A stretch of DNA of 54,472 nt from Jaapia argillacea MUCL 33604 (lineage: Eukaryota; Basidiomycota; Agaricomycetes; Jaapiales; Jaapiaceae). Position 1 is the stretch's first letter. Each line of letters begins with the position of its first letter. Positions 43,171-54,116 of the stretch are shown here, one piece after another. Location of the stretch: contig KL197757.1 in assembly GCA_000697665.1 (NCBI GenBank), positions 90,080-144,551 of the forward strand. Direction: 5' to 3'. The position numbers and the translations under genes are program-made. The notes under the pieces were generated by a model. It had not been told where the DNA came from. It worked only from the letters and a program-made list of their open reading frames with translations, and did not search any database.

Positions 43171-44998
43171 TCACTTCAAATCCCCCCAAGTCAAACTTGG
43201 GCATGTGGGAGCAATTAACCCAAAAGGACACCAGTAATGGTCAGACTGAACCAGACTCATGGTCTTCATGAATTGCCCTCCCGTTGCTGCATCTGTAAAT
43301 GTTGTTGTCACAGAAACAGGGGAGTGACCGAGAGCTTGAACATCAGCGCCGAAAGCCACTTCAATGGCAGCAAGAATTGAATAATTGTAGGTGACGGTTA
43401 AGGAGATAGCTTTGGTTAAATTTAGGGCGATGTTGTTTGGGACAACGGAACCACCACAGAACGCAACAATAAAAGAGAAGTAGTCCATGTTGGTATTGAC
43501 AGTAATAGATAAGATCTGTAGAATAAATAACAATGATAAAATGTGAACAACTGACTTTGCCACTAAAGCCTCAACTCTCCTGCGAGAGTTCGTGATGGAC
43601 ATCAGATGACTGCAGGTAAGGAAGAATATGCCCTTCCTTGCTAACTTGATAGTAGAAAGCAAGTCGAACGGGATTGGACCAAGATAGGCTTTGAGTAATG
43701 AAATTGACATGGATTAGTTGACCCATCCATGCTTTGTGAAATTAGATCAATTGTATGTCAACAATGTTCCCTGACTTATATCCCTTGCTTGCTGAACCTC
43801 CATATACAAGATTACCAGTCAAAGTTTTGGCGTGCGAGTCCCAGAGCAGGTATATGTCAAACTTTTCTTGGTGATCCTTTATAAACATCCTAGCTTCCAC
43901 AGTGCCATTGTCTGCTTGATGAGATGTAGTCATAAGGACAAAATCCTTCCAAAGCAACTGTTTGTTATCAATGTTAAAGAAAAACATAAATGTGACAACA
44001 TGAAAGAGACTTACATAATCGAGTTTATGTCGATACTCTTCACTAATGACAAGACTTGCCAACAACCTCAGAATCAATCCTCAAATGCCTTGAGTATACA
44101 TCAAAATGATGGTTGGCTTCAAGGTCTTTCCAAGAATGTAGCATTCATACTCTGACCAAAGAATCTCATACTAAAAGACATGAAAATCAACGTCAGTTGC
44201 ATTGACACAAATTTTTTGGATCAAAGTCGACACATCTGGGGGGCAGTAACTCACGTTTGGAAAAGTAGAGTTCTTAAGGTGACACAAAGGACACCAAAAC
44301 ATTTTCCTATCAAACTCATCTTGTATGTTGCTGTGCAGAAGCAGGCACCCAGAAGAAACTGGACTTGTTGCGATGTAAAGACATATGCAACAGATGCAAC
44401 AGTCCACAATATCGCCCACATCACCACAGGCAGTGCAATTCTGTGGATAAGAAAACAAAAAGTATAAAATAAAACATCAGAGGTCATCCAACAGTCGCTT
44501 GTGTATTGACACACACCAAATGAGCCTCATTGCCCTAACAAGTGAACTCATCAATCATAAATGTTAGTAAATTAAGGCAAAAGAATGCACCATCTTACTC
44601 TTAGCAATAGTCGGCTTATGCATATAATCCAAATAACTCTTTATTCGTTGTTCAACTAAAAAAAGTTAAGAGTTAAAAATACGGCGGCGAGCCATACACT
44701 ATACTAACCAAGACCAATCTCCCTTGTTTCAGACTCCACCAAATATTCATCTTCATCTTCCTGAACCACTATAGCAGCAGATGATTCGACTTCATGGTCT
44801 TGAAAAGTAGGAGGGTTGTCTAAAGAAAATTACAAGAACACTTATCAATAAAGCAATGAAGCAAGACAATTGACTGATGTGCAACATACCTTGAACATTT
44901 AAAGGACATTCTCAAGCCACAACAGAATGAGCATTTGTGCTTGCTTTCTTAGGGGTGGTAAGTTGAGTAACTCAATCGATTCTTCCTCGACTCATAAT
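43171..44998 (-). pseudogene. Orphan PHD-like zinc-finger gene, multi-exon
   Basis: The minus-strand start at 44998 reads MSRGRID, then a TGA, then VTQLTTPKKASTNAHSVVA, then a second TGA and ECPLNVQ. Both stops look like former CGA arginine codons. An acidic exon follows, DNPPTFQDHEVESSAAIVVQ with EDEDEYLVESETREIG (about 44820-44710). The exon at 44458-44171 has a Cys-rich PHD-like finger: CTACGDVGDIVDCCICCICL, then a spacer, then FWCPLCH. The downstream exons (44077-43742 and 43710-43171) include KFDIYLLWDSHAKTLTGNLV and VSVTTTFTDAATGGQFM, and end SDHYWCPFGLIAPTCPSL. PHD fingers often bind histone tails, but whether this one does is not known. The order resembles a repeated Agaricomycete family. 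The nonsense codons suggest loss of function. Confidence 0.5.
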
Positions 44999-45206
44999 GA
45001 TGGTGGATGATAATAAGTATCAGACGGATTAATGTTTACACAGCCACAGAAAGAAGGACATAATACAAACAAATATAAACAAACACAATGGACATGAGAA
45101 TATTCAGAATGCGGTATTGATCCATTGTATCCAACACATCAGCAAGATGCCGCTGTGATCCAAGAAGTATCATGTATTAGGCCCCAATTTCCCAAAGAAC
45201 ATCAAC
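44999..45206. promoter_or_regulatory. Short divergent intergenic region (PHD-like gene and gene C)
   Basis: The two genes are transcribed away from each other, with about 210 bp between the PHD-like start (44998) and the first readable exon of gene C. A shared promoter would be expected here. I could not assign a TATA box or factor sites with confidence. Confidence 0.3.
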
Positions 45207-46802
45207 TTGTTGCAGATCAGAAAGGAAGCTCATGCCTTGTTTTATGCAGATGCTGACAATGTCAACAAGGATGGATTAGTTCCCATCAAAAAGTTGACCA
45301 TTCATAACGTCACACTGAATCTCGTACTCAATGAAGAAGGAGAGGTACCCACCTTGATGATACCTGCAGGCTACGTGGAACATTTCTGTTTTGCAAATCA
45401 TCTCCAACTATGCTCCTACATATGGTCAGTAATCAGAGATTCCTACAGGTCTGCCAAGCTACAGTACTGGCGAGATACAGCGATGTACCATTGCCTCATC
45501 GTTCGCCACTTCATCCACATTGCTTCGATGCAGGCAACAATGACAAAGGATTGGAGATGTGGGGCCTTTGATGATTTCATAATTCAGGAATTCTACACAC
45601 TTCCCCATAACACAACCGAATTAAACAAAGCCATGAAGGTGAAGAAGGCCTTGAATCTTGAGCAAGATCCAAGGAACTTAGGTAAATGTATTTTATATAA
45701 ATTTGACTGTCTCATTCCCAATTAACTGACTGATTCATCAGATTGGAAGCAGTATGCAAGAGATTTTCCCATAGATTTTGGAGTTGACAACAACGGGAAC
45801 TCGATCCCATTTTGGGCTGACGGAAGAGCATCCATCATACTCGGCCAGATCAAGCGTGAGTTCGAACTTATGAAGAAGGAGGAAAAAACCACTGATGAGG
45901 AGGATGAAGAATACTCACCAGTACCCAAGCCGAAGACACAACGGAAAGGGAACAACTACACAACCAACTTCCTAATAGATTTTGGAGCTGATGACAATGG
46001 GGACCTGGCCCTGTTTTGGGCTGACAGAAGAGCACCCATCATCCTCAGCCAGATCAAGCACGAGTTCGAACTTACGAAGAATGAGGATAAATCAGAGGTG
46101 GCCAAGGAGAAGAAAACTTACATTGAGGAAGATGAAGAATACTCACTGGTACCCAAGTGGAAGACACAACAGAAAAAATGTGAGAGAGACATAGACGACG
46201 AAGAAGTAGTGATCCCTCCAGGTCAAATCAAACGCAGGCTGATTCCTGCAACCAAGCGAAAAAAAGGTAGAGTCCCCCAATCTTTGCTAGAATGTATGAC
46301 TCAAGCTTACATTACATTTTAATGATATAGGTGTGAGAAAGTCAACGGCCAAGTCCCTTCCTTCTAAAGATAAGGAAAAGAAACTCACCGAAACGAGTGG
46401 TGAGTAACAACATTTTCAATTCAACAATTTAAGCTTATCCTATGTTTAAATGATGTAGTTGCCAAGAAGTCTAAGGCCAAGTCTGTTACTTTTACGGATG
46501 AGGAAGACGAACTTGCCGAAATGAGTGGTGAGCAACGACATTTTCAATGTAACAGTTCAAGCTTATCCTATGTTTCGATGATATAGCTGCCAAAACATCC
46601 ACAGCCAAATCTGTTCCTGCTAAAGGCAAGGTACATGAACTCACTGAATCAAGTGGTAAGTAATGAATTCAACAGCACTGTATCACATTGAGATAAAATG
46701 TTAATTCATGACACAGAAGGAGAGGTATCCATTAAGGAAAGCCGGATCCACTCCCCAATAGACAATAATGCTGGAGTTAAACCCACAATACAATGTAATT
46801 GA
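45207..46802 (+). CDS. Orphan gene C with duplicated segments, multi-exon
   Basis: The first exon (to 45681) reads KKLTIHNVTLNLVLNEEGEV, then PTLMIPAGYVEHFCFANHLQ, then LQYWRDTAMYHCLIVRHFIH. Exon 2 (45742-46266) starts DWKQYARDFPIDFGVDNNGN and contains a 68-residue unit twice. After it come three 69-bp exons (46331-46399, 46459-46527, 46587-46655) that are tandem copies, each encoding a Lys/Ser/Glu-rich stretch such as KSTAKSLPSKDKEKKLTETS. A last exon begins at 46717 and stops at 46800-46802. All introns are GT-AG and in phase 1. The true start may be upstream, since the first exon opens at an acceptor-like TTGCAG near 45215. The first-exon pattern belongs to a repeated Agaricomycete family of unknown role. 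Confidence 0.6.
46331..46655 (+). repeat. Three tandem copies of a 128-bp exon-intron unit
   Basis: The 69-bp exons start at 46331, 46459 and 46587, exactly 128 bp apart, and each is followed by a 59-bp intron with the word AAGCTTATCCTATGTTT in the middle. Splice sites and phase are the same in all copies. The intron just upstream of the first copy (46267-46330) has a similar 3' half, so the duplicated unit included intron sequence. Confidence 0.9.
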
Positions 46803-46853
46803 TCAATCTTTATGTATATGGTCAAAAGTTGAATAACCTTTTCCTTTCCCAGG

Positions 46854-47603
46854 TTATATAGTGCCAGATAGAGTCATCCTCGAGCATGTCTCTGGATGGC
46901 CTAGAAAACTCATTTCATTGGATCTTCCACAAGCTTCTATCAGCCACAATGTATTCCATCCATTTATTTCACCTGCAATTGAAACACACCCACCACGTAG
47001 TACAATTGAGACTTGAGAAATCAAGTCAATTCTCAATCAACCTCAAGGATTCCACATGGGTTAAAGTCAATCGGATTTTGGATTGACAAGCCAGGCACTT
47101 TGCCACACATTATCCTCGAGGTTATGGATCGATGTGTTGAGTTGGAAGAGATTAGTGTGGACATAGTCGATGGTACCTATGACAAATTTACAAGTGATAT
47201 TATCGAGGTCAGCTAATTTTAATGTTTGTTTCACCAATATTAACATTGTACTGCAGGACTGGGTTGCAGCAATGTTGCTTCCATTCAATCAATATGGAAT
47301 TCAAGACATACACTTGTTGCAGATCACTGGACTCTTCATAAATTCATCATTCAGGATTGAAGATTGCATTTACATATCACAACCCCCTTCTCAAGTTCGG
47401 AACATGATTGTGGAGGCATTTTGAGAACATCCAACATTGAAGTTGATAGTTATCAATCACATGGTGTGGCATTGGAATGGATGCAAACTGGTGTGGAGCA
47501 TAAATCCAGGTCCAGTTTATCCTAAAGATAGTCTTGTAGATCCTCAAGGAGTGGACGCATGGATGTCATTTCCAGGACAGGTTGGTTTGCAATATGTACA
47601 ACA
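46854..47603 (+). pseudogene. LRR/F-box-like gene fragment
   Basis: After a CCCAG acceptor the frame reads YIVPDRVILEHVSGWPRKLI then SLDLPQASISHNVFHPFISP. Other frames continue LKDSTWVKVNRILD, GTLPHIILEVMDRCVELEEI and SVDIVDGTYDKFTSDIIE. A CTGCAG acceptor then leads to DWVAAMLLPFNQYGIQDIHL and, after a TGA at 47422-47424, LKLIVINHMVWHWNGCKL. The leucine and isoleucine spacing resembles LRR-containing F-box-like fungal proteins, but no F-box is seen. It may be the downstream part of a fusion with gene C or a separate gene. Stops and frame changes mark it as decayed. Confidence 0.35.
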
Positions 47604-47705
47604 GTAGATTAATAGGTTGTTTGAAAGGTTGGCTAGTGGTTTAGTAGTCTCTATGGTCATTAGTTGTCAATGTTTGTCGATGCAAGTATTGATAGGCATT
47701 ATATA
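47604..47705. other. Non-coding flank
   Basis: No ORF. AT-rich sequence leading into the hairpin. Confidence 0.3.
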
Positions 47706-47789
47706 TATATTCTCGTAACGTGTGAAATTTGTTCACTTCCAGTGTCTTGATATCAGATGTGAACAAATTTCAAATTTGACGAGAATATA
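47706..47789. repeat. Strong inverted repeat (hairpin), 84 bp
   Basis: The outer arms TATATTCTCGT (47706-47716) and ACGAGAATATA (47779-47789) are perfect 11-bp complements. The inner arms GAAATTTGTTCAC (47724-47736) and GTGAACAAATTTC (47759-47771) are perfect 13-bp complements. Seven bases on each side separate the arms, and the loop is 22 bases. It could be a tiny foldback element or a folded RNA. Confidence 0.85.
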
Positions 47790-47992
47790 AATAGAATGTT
47801 CAGGTATACTACAGTCAATGACTTTTGATTAGTTCTGATACCATTTTACGAACTCCACACAATCTTGGCTTTTGAGACACATTCTACAATATACACCAAT
47901 ACTTACTGTACCATTTTGATCACTTTGGCAGGGCTTGTGACCTGTGACCATGATGTTTCAATTCATCATTTTATTCTTAACTACAAATCGAA

Positions 47993-48820
47993 TCATGTGA
48001 TGTTTGCTCAATGAGGCAACTATGGGTGAAGCAATGCGAAATGGTGTATAAATGTGCTTGAGCCATCCAAGAATTCATTGTGGCCCAAAAACATTTATCT
48101 TTTGGCCATAAAATTCCAGGGCTCTTGTAGAGTGTTCATGCTCATAATTAAGCAGTTTGTACAAACCCTATACCACAATTTCCAGTGTTTATATAGAGTT
48201 TCTATGAGTCATAGCGACTTTCACAGTCCATCTCCTCACGGATTTCTACCAGGACAATATTGTTGTCTATTAGAGTAAATTATTACCTACTATGTGTGAC
48301 TGCATTGCCATTCCTCAAGTGTAGAATTATCCAAAGTATCCAATGTCCAACTCAAAGTAGTTGTAACAATACTTACTTCACTCCAGCACGCTTCACAGAA
48401 TGTCAAATAACTTACAAAACCAGATCCAAGTACTAAAACAACACAAGTTACAGGAAGTCATGAGGAGTTGTGTAGCACCACCTATTCAAGTCTGAGTGCG
48501 CCCCAAATGACTAAGAGAATGTCTCAGCCACTCGTTTCCGTATAAGAAAGGTTCAGCCACTCACCTTCCTTAAACAGAAGTCACAGCATGTGATGTTTGC
48601 TCAATACAGGAACTGTGGCTGAAGCTTCGTGAGACGCTGCCTCATGCTCTCTGAGCCACTCAGCCATATGCAGCATGCCCAAACTTGCTCCCCTTACTTC
48701 CATGATATTCTAGGACTATTGTAAAATTTTCCTACTTGTACTTTAGCTGCTTACTCAGTCCCTATAACTGATTTTTTGGTCTTTCTGTAGCATTCTATGA
48801 GTTATGGCCTCAAGTACATA
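47993..48820. repeat. Two diverged direct copies of an unknown repeat
   Basis: Copy 1 (about 47993-48215) and copy 2 (about 48588-48820) share CATGTGATGTTTGCTCAAT at the start, an ATTC(C/T)AGG block in the middle and TCTATGAGT(C/T)AT at the end. The differences indicate age. I see no coding capacity or terminal structure. Confidence 0.6.
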
Positions 48821-49519
48821 TAAATACCTGTCAGTACAAAGCTGTAGAGTACCAATCAACTTGCATACCAGCCACCACCACCATGTGAAATCTCTGAGAG
48901 TAGCCTACACACCTTGATCAACCAACTAAAATGATTCCTGACTAACTACATACAGTATTAGTTTAGGATCCTGGTAGTCCTAAGTATTAGACTGTGCATG
49001 CAGCACCAGTGGACGTTACAAATATCTCCCAGACATTGCAGTATCTTCCGGCTATCATTGTAAACATTTGAGTAAGTATGTGAAGTCTATTCTGTCCAGT
49101 TAGTTCTCCCGATTGGGAATTTCACTAAAATCTCCAAAAACCAAAGATTTATTCCTACACTCACTCTAATCGCTTGGAATAAGTCTTCATTCATTGTGCT
49201 ACCTAGGGTTAGTGCTACCTTCCTTTCCCAAAGACCTTCACCTGTTGCAGTATCTACTGCATCTTACATCTAGTCTATCTACTTGAAACCCCAGTTCCAT
49301 ACCCGTTGTAATATCTATAAAGTAAGGAAGAATCCAAAGATTATACTACTCCTCAATTGCAATATCACTCTATAAACAAGCTCATGACATCCAACACCAC
49401 ATAGATTTCTCCCAGGCCAGCATTCAACTTTCATAAATGCAGACACTATACAAAAACTGAGGAAAGCAACCAATTGTACAACATTTACAATGCCTGATAC
49501 CAAATCAGAAGACAGTGTC
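48821..49519. other. No recognisable gene
   Basis: Several CTACTGCATCTTAC-type and CACCTGTTGCAG-type words occur, but no ORF with support. A short minus-strand ORF at 49315-49503 has a hydrophobic centre (VVQLVAFLSFCIVSAF) and nothing else to support it. Confidence 0.3.
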
Positions 49520-50965
49520 CTAAATACTAGTTAAAACAACCAATGTAATCTCTGTCATGACACACATCTCGTGAGGAACATCAAACTGATGATGAATCCT
49601 CAAAGCCACATAATTTTCATCCAGTTCCTCCTTGGTCTCACAGATAGGAACATATGCTTCCCAATGCTTTTCTCGACCACTCATGCGACACCTTCCAGTC
49701 AAAGCAATGCCTTTGCACTGACAACAAGGATTAGCCACAGTTCCAGCCTAAAATCACATTCAATAACAACATTAGTGCCATGAATCCCGTAAACATATAC
49801 AGCACCATCAACATTATCAGGAAGTATTGAACCACTGTCGAAATTCATGATGGTGGAGGAGAAACATAAGGCAAGTAGAAGATCATGTTCTTGAAGATCA
49901 TCTAAAGGCACATCTAAAATGCCAGCTTGATTCTCCTCATCATCTGGAGATGCATTCCAAGAAGTCTATGGAGACAATCAATTTTGTATGGTCTGTATGA
50001 CAGATATGAAGAACACATACAGGAATCTGATATTGAGTGAGTCGACAATAGGTTCGTCAAACATAACATCCCAATCCACAGGCAATCCAACTGGATTAGA
50101 TAGATGAGCCATGTTCTTGCAAGTTACCATTGAGAATGGGGAGCAATAGTGAAGTGTATCGTGAAATGAATGGTGACTCCAAGTGTTACCAGCGTGACGT
50201 GCATGGAAAATCATAAGTGAGGCCATGCATGGCAAAAATCAGTGATCCCGACTGAGTGTGGGAACAGACACCCTGACATCAGCAATATTAAAGAACAGTC
50301 ACACGCTCAATGAAATTGAAACTGTGAGACAAAGTCTGTGAGAACTTTTGACACAGTAAGGTGTTGCAGCTCTGAACCAGGGAATAATGATTCTTTTCCT
50401 CGTACCTCAGGAATTGTAAAAGCATTCTCAAGGGTCAAATAAACCCTAGGCCTGATAAAATCCAGAACACAAGCATGCATGACCCATGCAAGTGTGTCTG
50501 ACTATGATCATCAAGGATAAGAATAGGAGGTCACAGTGAATCAAATACTACACACATTCAAGCTGGTGGTGGCCAAATAGGCAGGGACAGATATTTTAAC
50601 ATTGGCATTGGACCACCAGTGGGGAAGGGCCATGAACAAATTGAAGTCCACCAACTCCTCAAACAGCTCTGGCTGGAGAGCTTCATGAAGCTTTGTCTAG
50701 ACTGGTGGAACTGAGACAGCATTCAAGTGAGTGTCGTCAAAAAAGAATTTGTAGATCATGTTGAAGTAGGGTGAGGGTCAGACATTGGTGTATCCAGCAG
50801 TGATAGCACATCTGTAGACAATGTTCCCAATGGTCTGTGCAAAGTCTTCAGTGTTGGCCCCACTACCAGGAAGAGAGACATACCAGTCCCACCCACATGC
50901 CAATAACCCATGTTTCTCTCACCAGATGCTGTAGTGGAATTGTAATTATGGGTAGTGGAACTCAC
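49520..50965 (-). pseudogene. Orphan gene D, multi-exon, with in-frame stops
   Basis: Upstream (50900-50560) the frame reads EDFAQTIGNIVYRCAITAGY, then a TGA (50780-50778), PSPYFNMIYKFFFDDTHLNA, a TAG (50699-50697), and LFEELVDFNLFMALPHWWSN followed by ANVKISVPAYLATTSLNV. This is a conserved pattern I associate with repeated Agaricomycete genes. Later exons read SLMIFHARHAGNTWSHHSFH and LSNPVGLPVDWDVMFDEPIV (50235-50030). A GTATGT...CATAG intron then leads to VPLDDLQEHDLLLALCFSST and ILPDNVDGAVYVYG. The last exon reads CKGIALTGRCRMSGREKHWE and VPICETKEELDENYVALRIH, ending at 49520. The function is unknown. A truncated paralogue lies at 17205-17664. Confidence 0.55.
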
Positions 50966-51605
50966 ACCTAGAATTGGCAGAGTTTAAATGCCATGACATG
51001 TCAGGAAGCATGGGTTTGGGTACAATGACCTCATCAAACCAATATAATCTCATCTTCCTGAACAAAAATATAGCCTTGTTGGCTCAGTCAAATGAATTGT
51101 CTGAATTCAGAACATTCCCCCAGATGCCATGGTTGTGGGTTCTGATCCCGTTGGTGGTATATATTCTGTGTACCATAGGGGCCTATATTTCATTTTTTGC
51201 CTGCCTCAGCTCAGTGGCAGGGGTCCAAGGGGAACACCCTGGTCAAAGAGGGGTATGGGGGGAAACAAAGTGTCCCCCCATGAAGTGTCATGGCTGCCGC
51301 CGCAATCTCTACCAGAATTTTTACACAGGATTTATCTACTGTAGACATTCTTTCATACCATGAAATTACATGCACATAAATGTACCAACCGACACTGCAA
51401 CTTGTGACTAAAACTTGTGACTAACAATTAAGGCAGGTGAAATTCAAACTCTGAGATCCTGGGTGCAGGTTGCATTCCTGTAATTATGCCAGCAAATGGC
51501 TAGGAGTGTATAGCAACAAACTCCAGCAAATCTATTGCAATAGTCCTAGGTCCTCAGGCAGCAGCATAGCTTGGCCAGCTAGGGCCTGCTGAGACCTGAC
51601 TTTCC
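50966..51605. other. No recognisable gene
   Basis: The plus-strand ORF at 50974-51363 has a membrane-like stretch (LWVLIPLVVYILCTIGAYIS) but no support beyond that, and its frame overlaps low-complexity G-rich sequence. A 19-bp word at 51177-51195 recurs exactly at 54407-54425. Confidence 0.35.
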
Positions 51606-53250
51606 TTGTCTGGCAACCACCACCACCAAACTTATTCCCACAGTCTAAAAACACTAGTGAGGTTGATACAGTATTACAAGGACTATGGAAATCGAGGGTG
51701 GGTACCCCCCGTTCTTGATCCTGCTGCTATAATACATCCCAGTGGACCACCTATGAACCCAAGTTCTGAAACAGGACGCCGGAAATGACAACTACCACCA
51801 GCAACCCTGACCAAATCACGCATACAATGAAATTCAATGCCGTCATTAGACAAAAGCAAATGGCAGAGAGTTGCTCCATCCCATAACATATCTCCAACTC
51901 GACGCTCCACAAGTACTACGATGTGTGATCTTGATGGAGAAGATGAGGGGGAGGAATTGGACCTGGAGGACAAAGAGGCAGGAGAATTCGAGTTCAATAA
52001 GGCAACCATGGAAGATATGACCAGATGAGTCGCATACAACATTGACAAAGAGGGGAGATTCTGCACAACAAGGAATGCACTCAAGAGTGCAATCCTGGCT
52101 ACAGGGAACATCTTGATGCACAAAATCTGGCCCAAAGATATCCAAGATCTCACAAAGCGAGTCTTCAACCAAATCTGCAGTGCAACACAGGCAGAAACAA
52201 GCAACTTACCAAAGAAAGTGAAAGCTCCTACAGTGACCTCTGTCTCAGATGGAGATAGGCTATCAGCGATAGAACAAATGCTTGAGGGACTCATTAGCAA
52301 GTTTGAGACCTTCACCAGAGCACAGGACAACAGTCAAACCCACTGAACAACAGAAGTTCCACTGTCAAGGGGCAATACTTCCATGCTACCAAAGAATGTG
52401 ATTGCAAAAGGGCCCATCATCACGCCCACTCTGAAACCAACCACTTGAGCAGCCAACACTAAAGCTGCTGGACCTACATCTATGACACCAGCGCCTATAC
52501 CAACTCTGAAAACTCCACGATCTCTATACCATCCATCCCGACTCATTGTCATAGTGAAGGATGGCATTGATGCAAGACAACAACCACTGGAACTTAATGC
52601 AGTCCAAGAGATTAACCAGAGACTACAGGCTCACCCTGAGGCTAGACACCTCTGGGTAGTGGCAGTAAAATACAACCCAAACAATGTCACCATTGTTAAC
52701 ACATGGATCGACCAGTCAGCCACTGACCTAGCCAGATACTTCCCTCTATTCGCAGACATTCTCAATGTTGGGGGCACAGCGAGATGTTTTGTCAACGAGA
52801 AGTGGCACAAGGTCCAGATCCACAGGATTGATACTGGAAATCGCAAGAGCAGGATTCGTTCAGCCAAAGAAGTATATGCAGAACTCGTAGACAACAACCC
52901 AGAGCTAGGTGGAATGGAACTTGTTGTCCCACTGCAATGGATGAAGCCTGAACACGACCTCCAAGGTTCAGACTACTTATTGGTAGTACTCACACCGAAA
53001 CATGAGAATGACGTGAAACTCCTGAAGGAGCAGGGGAGCCTAGCTGCCTTTGGTAAGCACTGCCTAATCCGAACCCATGCTGATAAGCCTCCCGTCCTCC
53101 AGTGTTCGAAATGCTGGAAGATTGGCCATCACGTGTCTCGATGCTGCAATGAAGTTCAATGCAGATTGTGTGGCAAAAACCATGCTAAGAAGGACCATAC
53201 TGGTGCAATGAGACAAGGGACAGAGGACTGTTACAAACCACGCCTCAGTA
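51606..53250 (+). pseudogene. Non-LTR retrotransposon (LINE) ORF1 with zinc knuckles
   Basis: One frame runs from 51606 to about 53250, interrupted only by TGA codons at 51786, 51828, 52026, 52344 and 52446. Contexts such as MEDMTR-stop-VAYNIDKEGR fit lost arginines. The N-terminal part is acidic (DLDGEDEGEELDLEDKEAGE). A helical segment LSAIEQMLEGLISKFETFTR follows, then a folded RNA-binding-type core, HLWVVAVKYNPNNVTIVNTW and GTARCFVNEKWHKVQIHRID. The end has zinc knuckles CSKCWKIGHHVSRC and CRLCGKNHAKKDH. This is typical of ORF1 of fungal Tad-like LINEs, which binds the element RNA. ORF2 (endonuclease and reverse transcriptase) is absent because the sequence changes to an unrelated repeat at about 53250. 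Confidence 0.8.
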
Positions 53251-53397
53251 GGAGTATTTTCACTTTTCTTCACTTCACCTCGCTTCACCTATGGACTATG
53301 GACTGCGGACTGCGGACTACGGACTACAGACTCCTATTTTCCTTTGACTCACCTTGACTCCTGTTTACTTACTCATCCTTACTACGGACTTACTCAT
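53251..53397. repeat. GGACTAC-rich segment at the LINE/Gypsy junction
   Basis: TATGGACTATGGACTGCGGA and then GGACTACGGACTACAGACTC lie at 53290-53335. Words of the same kind fill 20145-20270. The segment replaces the expected continuation of LINE ORF1 and precedes a Gypsy gag. It could be part of that element's LTR. Confidence 0.4.
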
Positions 53398-54116
53398 CTC
53401 GACTGTGCTACCCTCCCTGAAGGGTGGACACTCCCCACACTTAAAACCGTCCTAGAAAACCTACCTGATCCCATTTACAATCTCACCTATGACTCCATTT
53501 ACGACACCCTGTGTCTTTTCAGTTCTCCTATTATAATACAAACAGGAGAAAAGCCAGGTTGGGACTACCTACCAAAGGAAAACTATCCACCCCACGAGAA
53601 TCTACCTAAATTAAAAGATTATCTCAATCAGTTGGTTAAACCAGGACCTTCCAAACCACGAGTGGCCAAAGACAAAGCAAGGAGAGGAATTAGTGAATCA
53701 TCTTGTACATCACAAGCTACAACCCTGATTTCCCTCGAAGTTCCACAAACTTCATCACCCTCTCCTATTACATTTGGAGGATCCCCAACACCAGTAGTAC
53801 CAGTACAAACCTTTGCTGCATTTGCACCTACAGCAGGACCATCCACGGTACCCATTATTCAAGAACCAGCTCCTCAGTATCCAACTGGTACACCTATTGT
53901 CACACAGATCCCTCATCACTTTGGATCATATCGTCCTCCATCTGCTCGATCTCCATCTCCCGATCCACCTAGAGGATCTCCCAACCCTAACCCTAGTCAT
54001 CAACCAGACGATTCAGATGACAATATGGCAGGAGATTCGAAAGGACCAATACTAATAGCGTATCTGTGGGCCCATAGTCCACAAGTATATCACATATCTG
54101 GGCCCATCATCAAATG
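53398..54116 (+). pseudogene. Gypsy-type Gag N-terminal part (second element)
   Basis: The frame reads LPEGWTLPTLKTVLENLPDP, then IYNLTYDSIYDTLCLFSSPI, then LPKENYPPHENLPKLKDYLN. A Ser/Thr/Pro-rich part follows (SPSPITFGGSPTPVVPVQTF), then RSPSPDPPRGSPNPNPSHQP with DDSDDNMAGDS. The acidic DDSDDNMAG after a Pro-rich linker is typical of the region before the capsid in Agaricomycete Gypsy Gag. Capsid, protease and pol are not found here. The frame runs into the GGGCCC array and stops at 54114-54116. It lies on the opposite strand to the Gypsy element at 32.8-41.3 kb and is a different family. Confidence 0.5.

Noticed and set aside
50974-51363. Membrane-like 129-residue ORF
   Set aside because: Only one hydrophobic stretch, no homologous pattern and no splice or promoter support.
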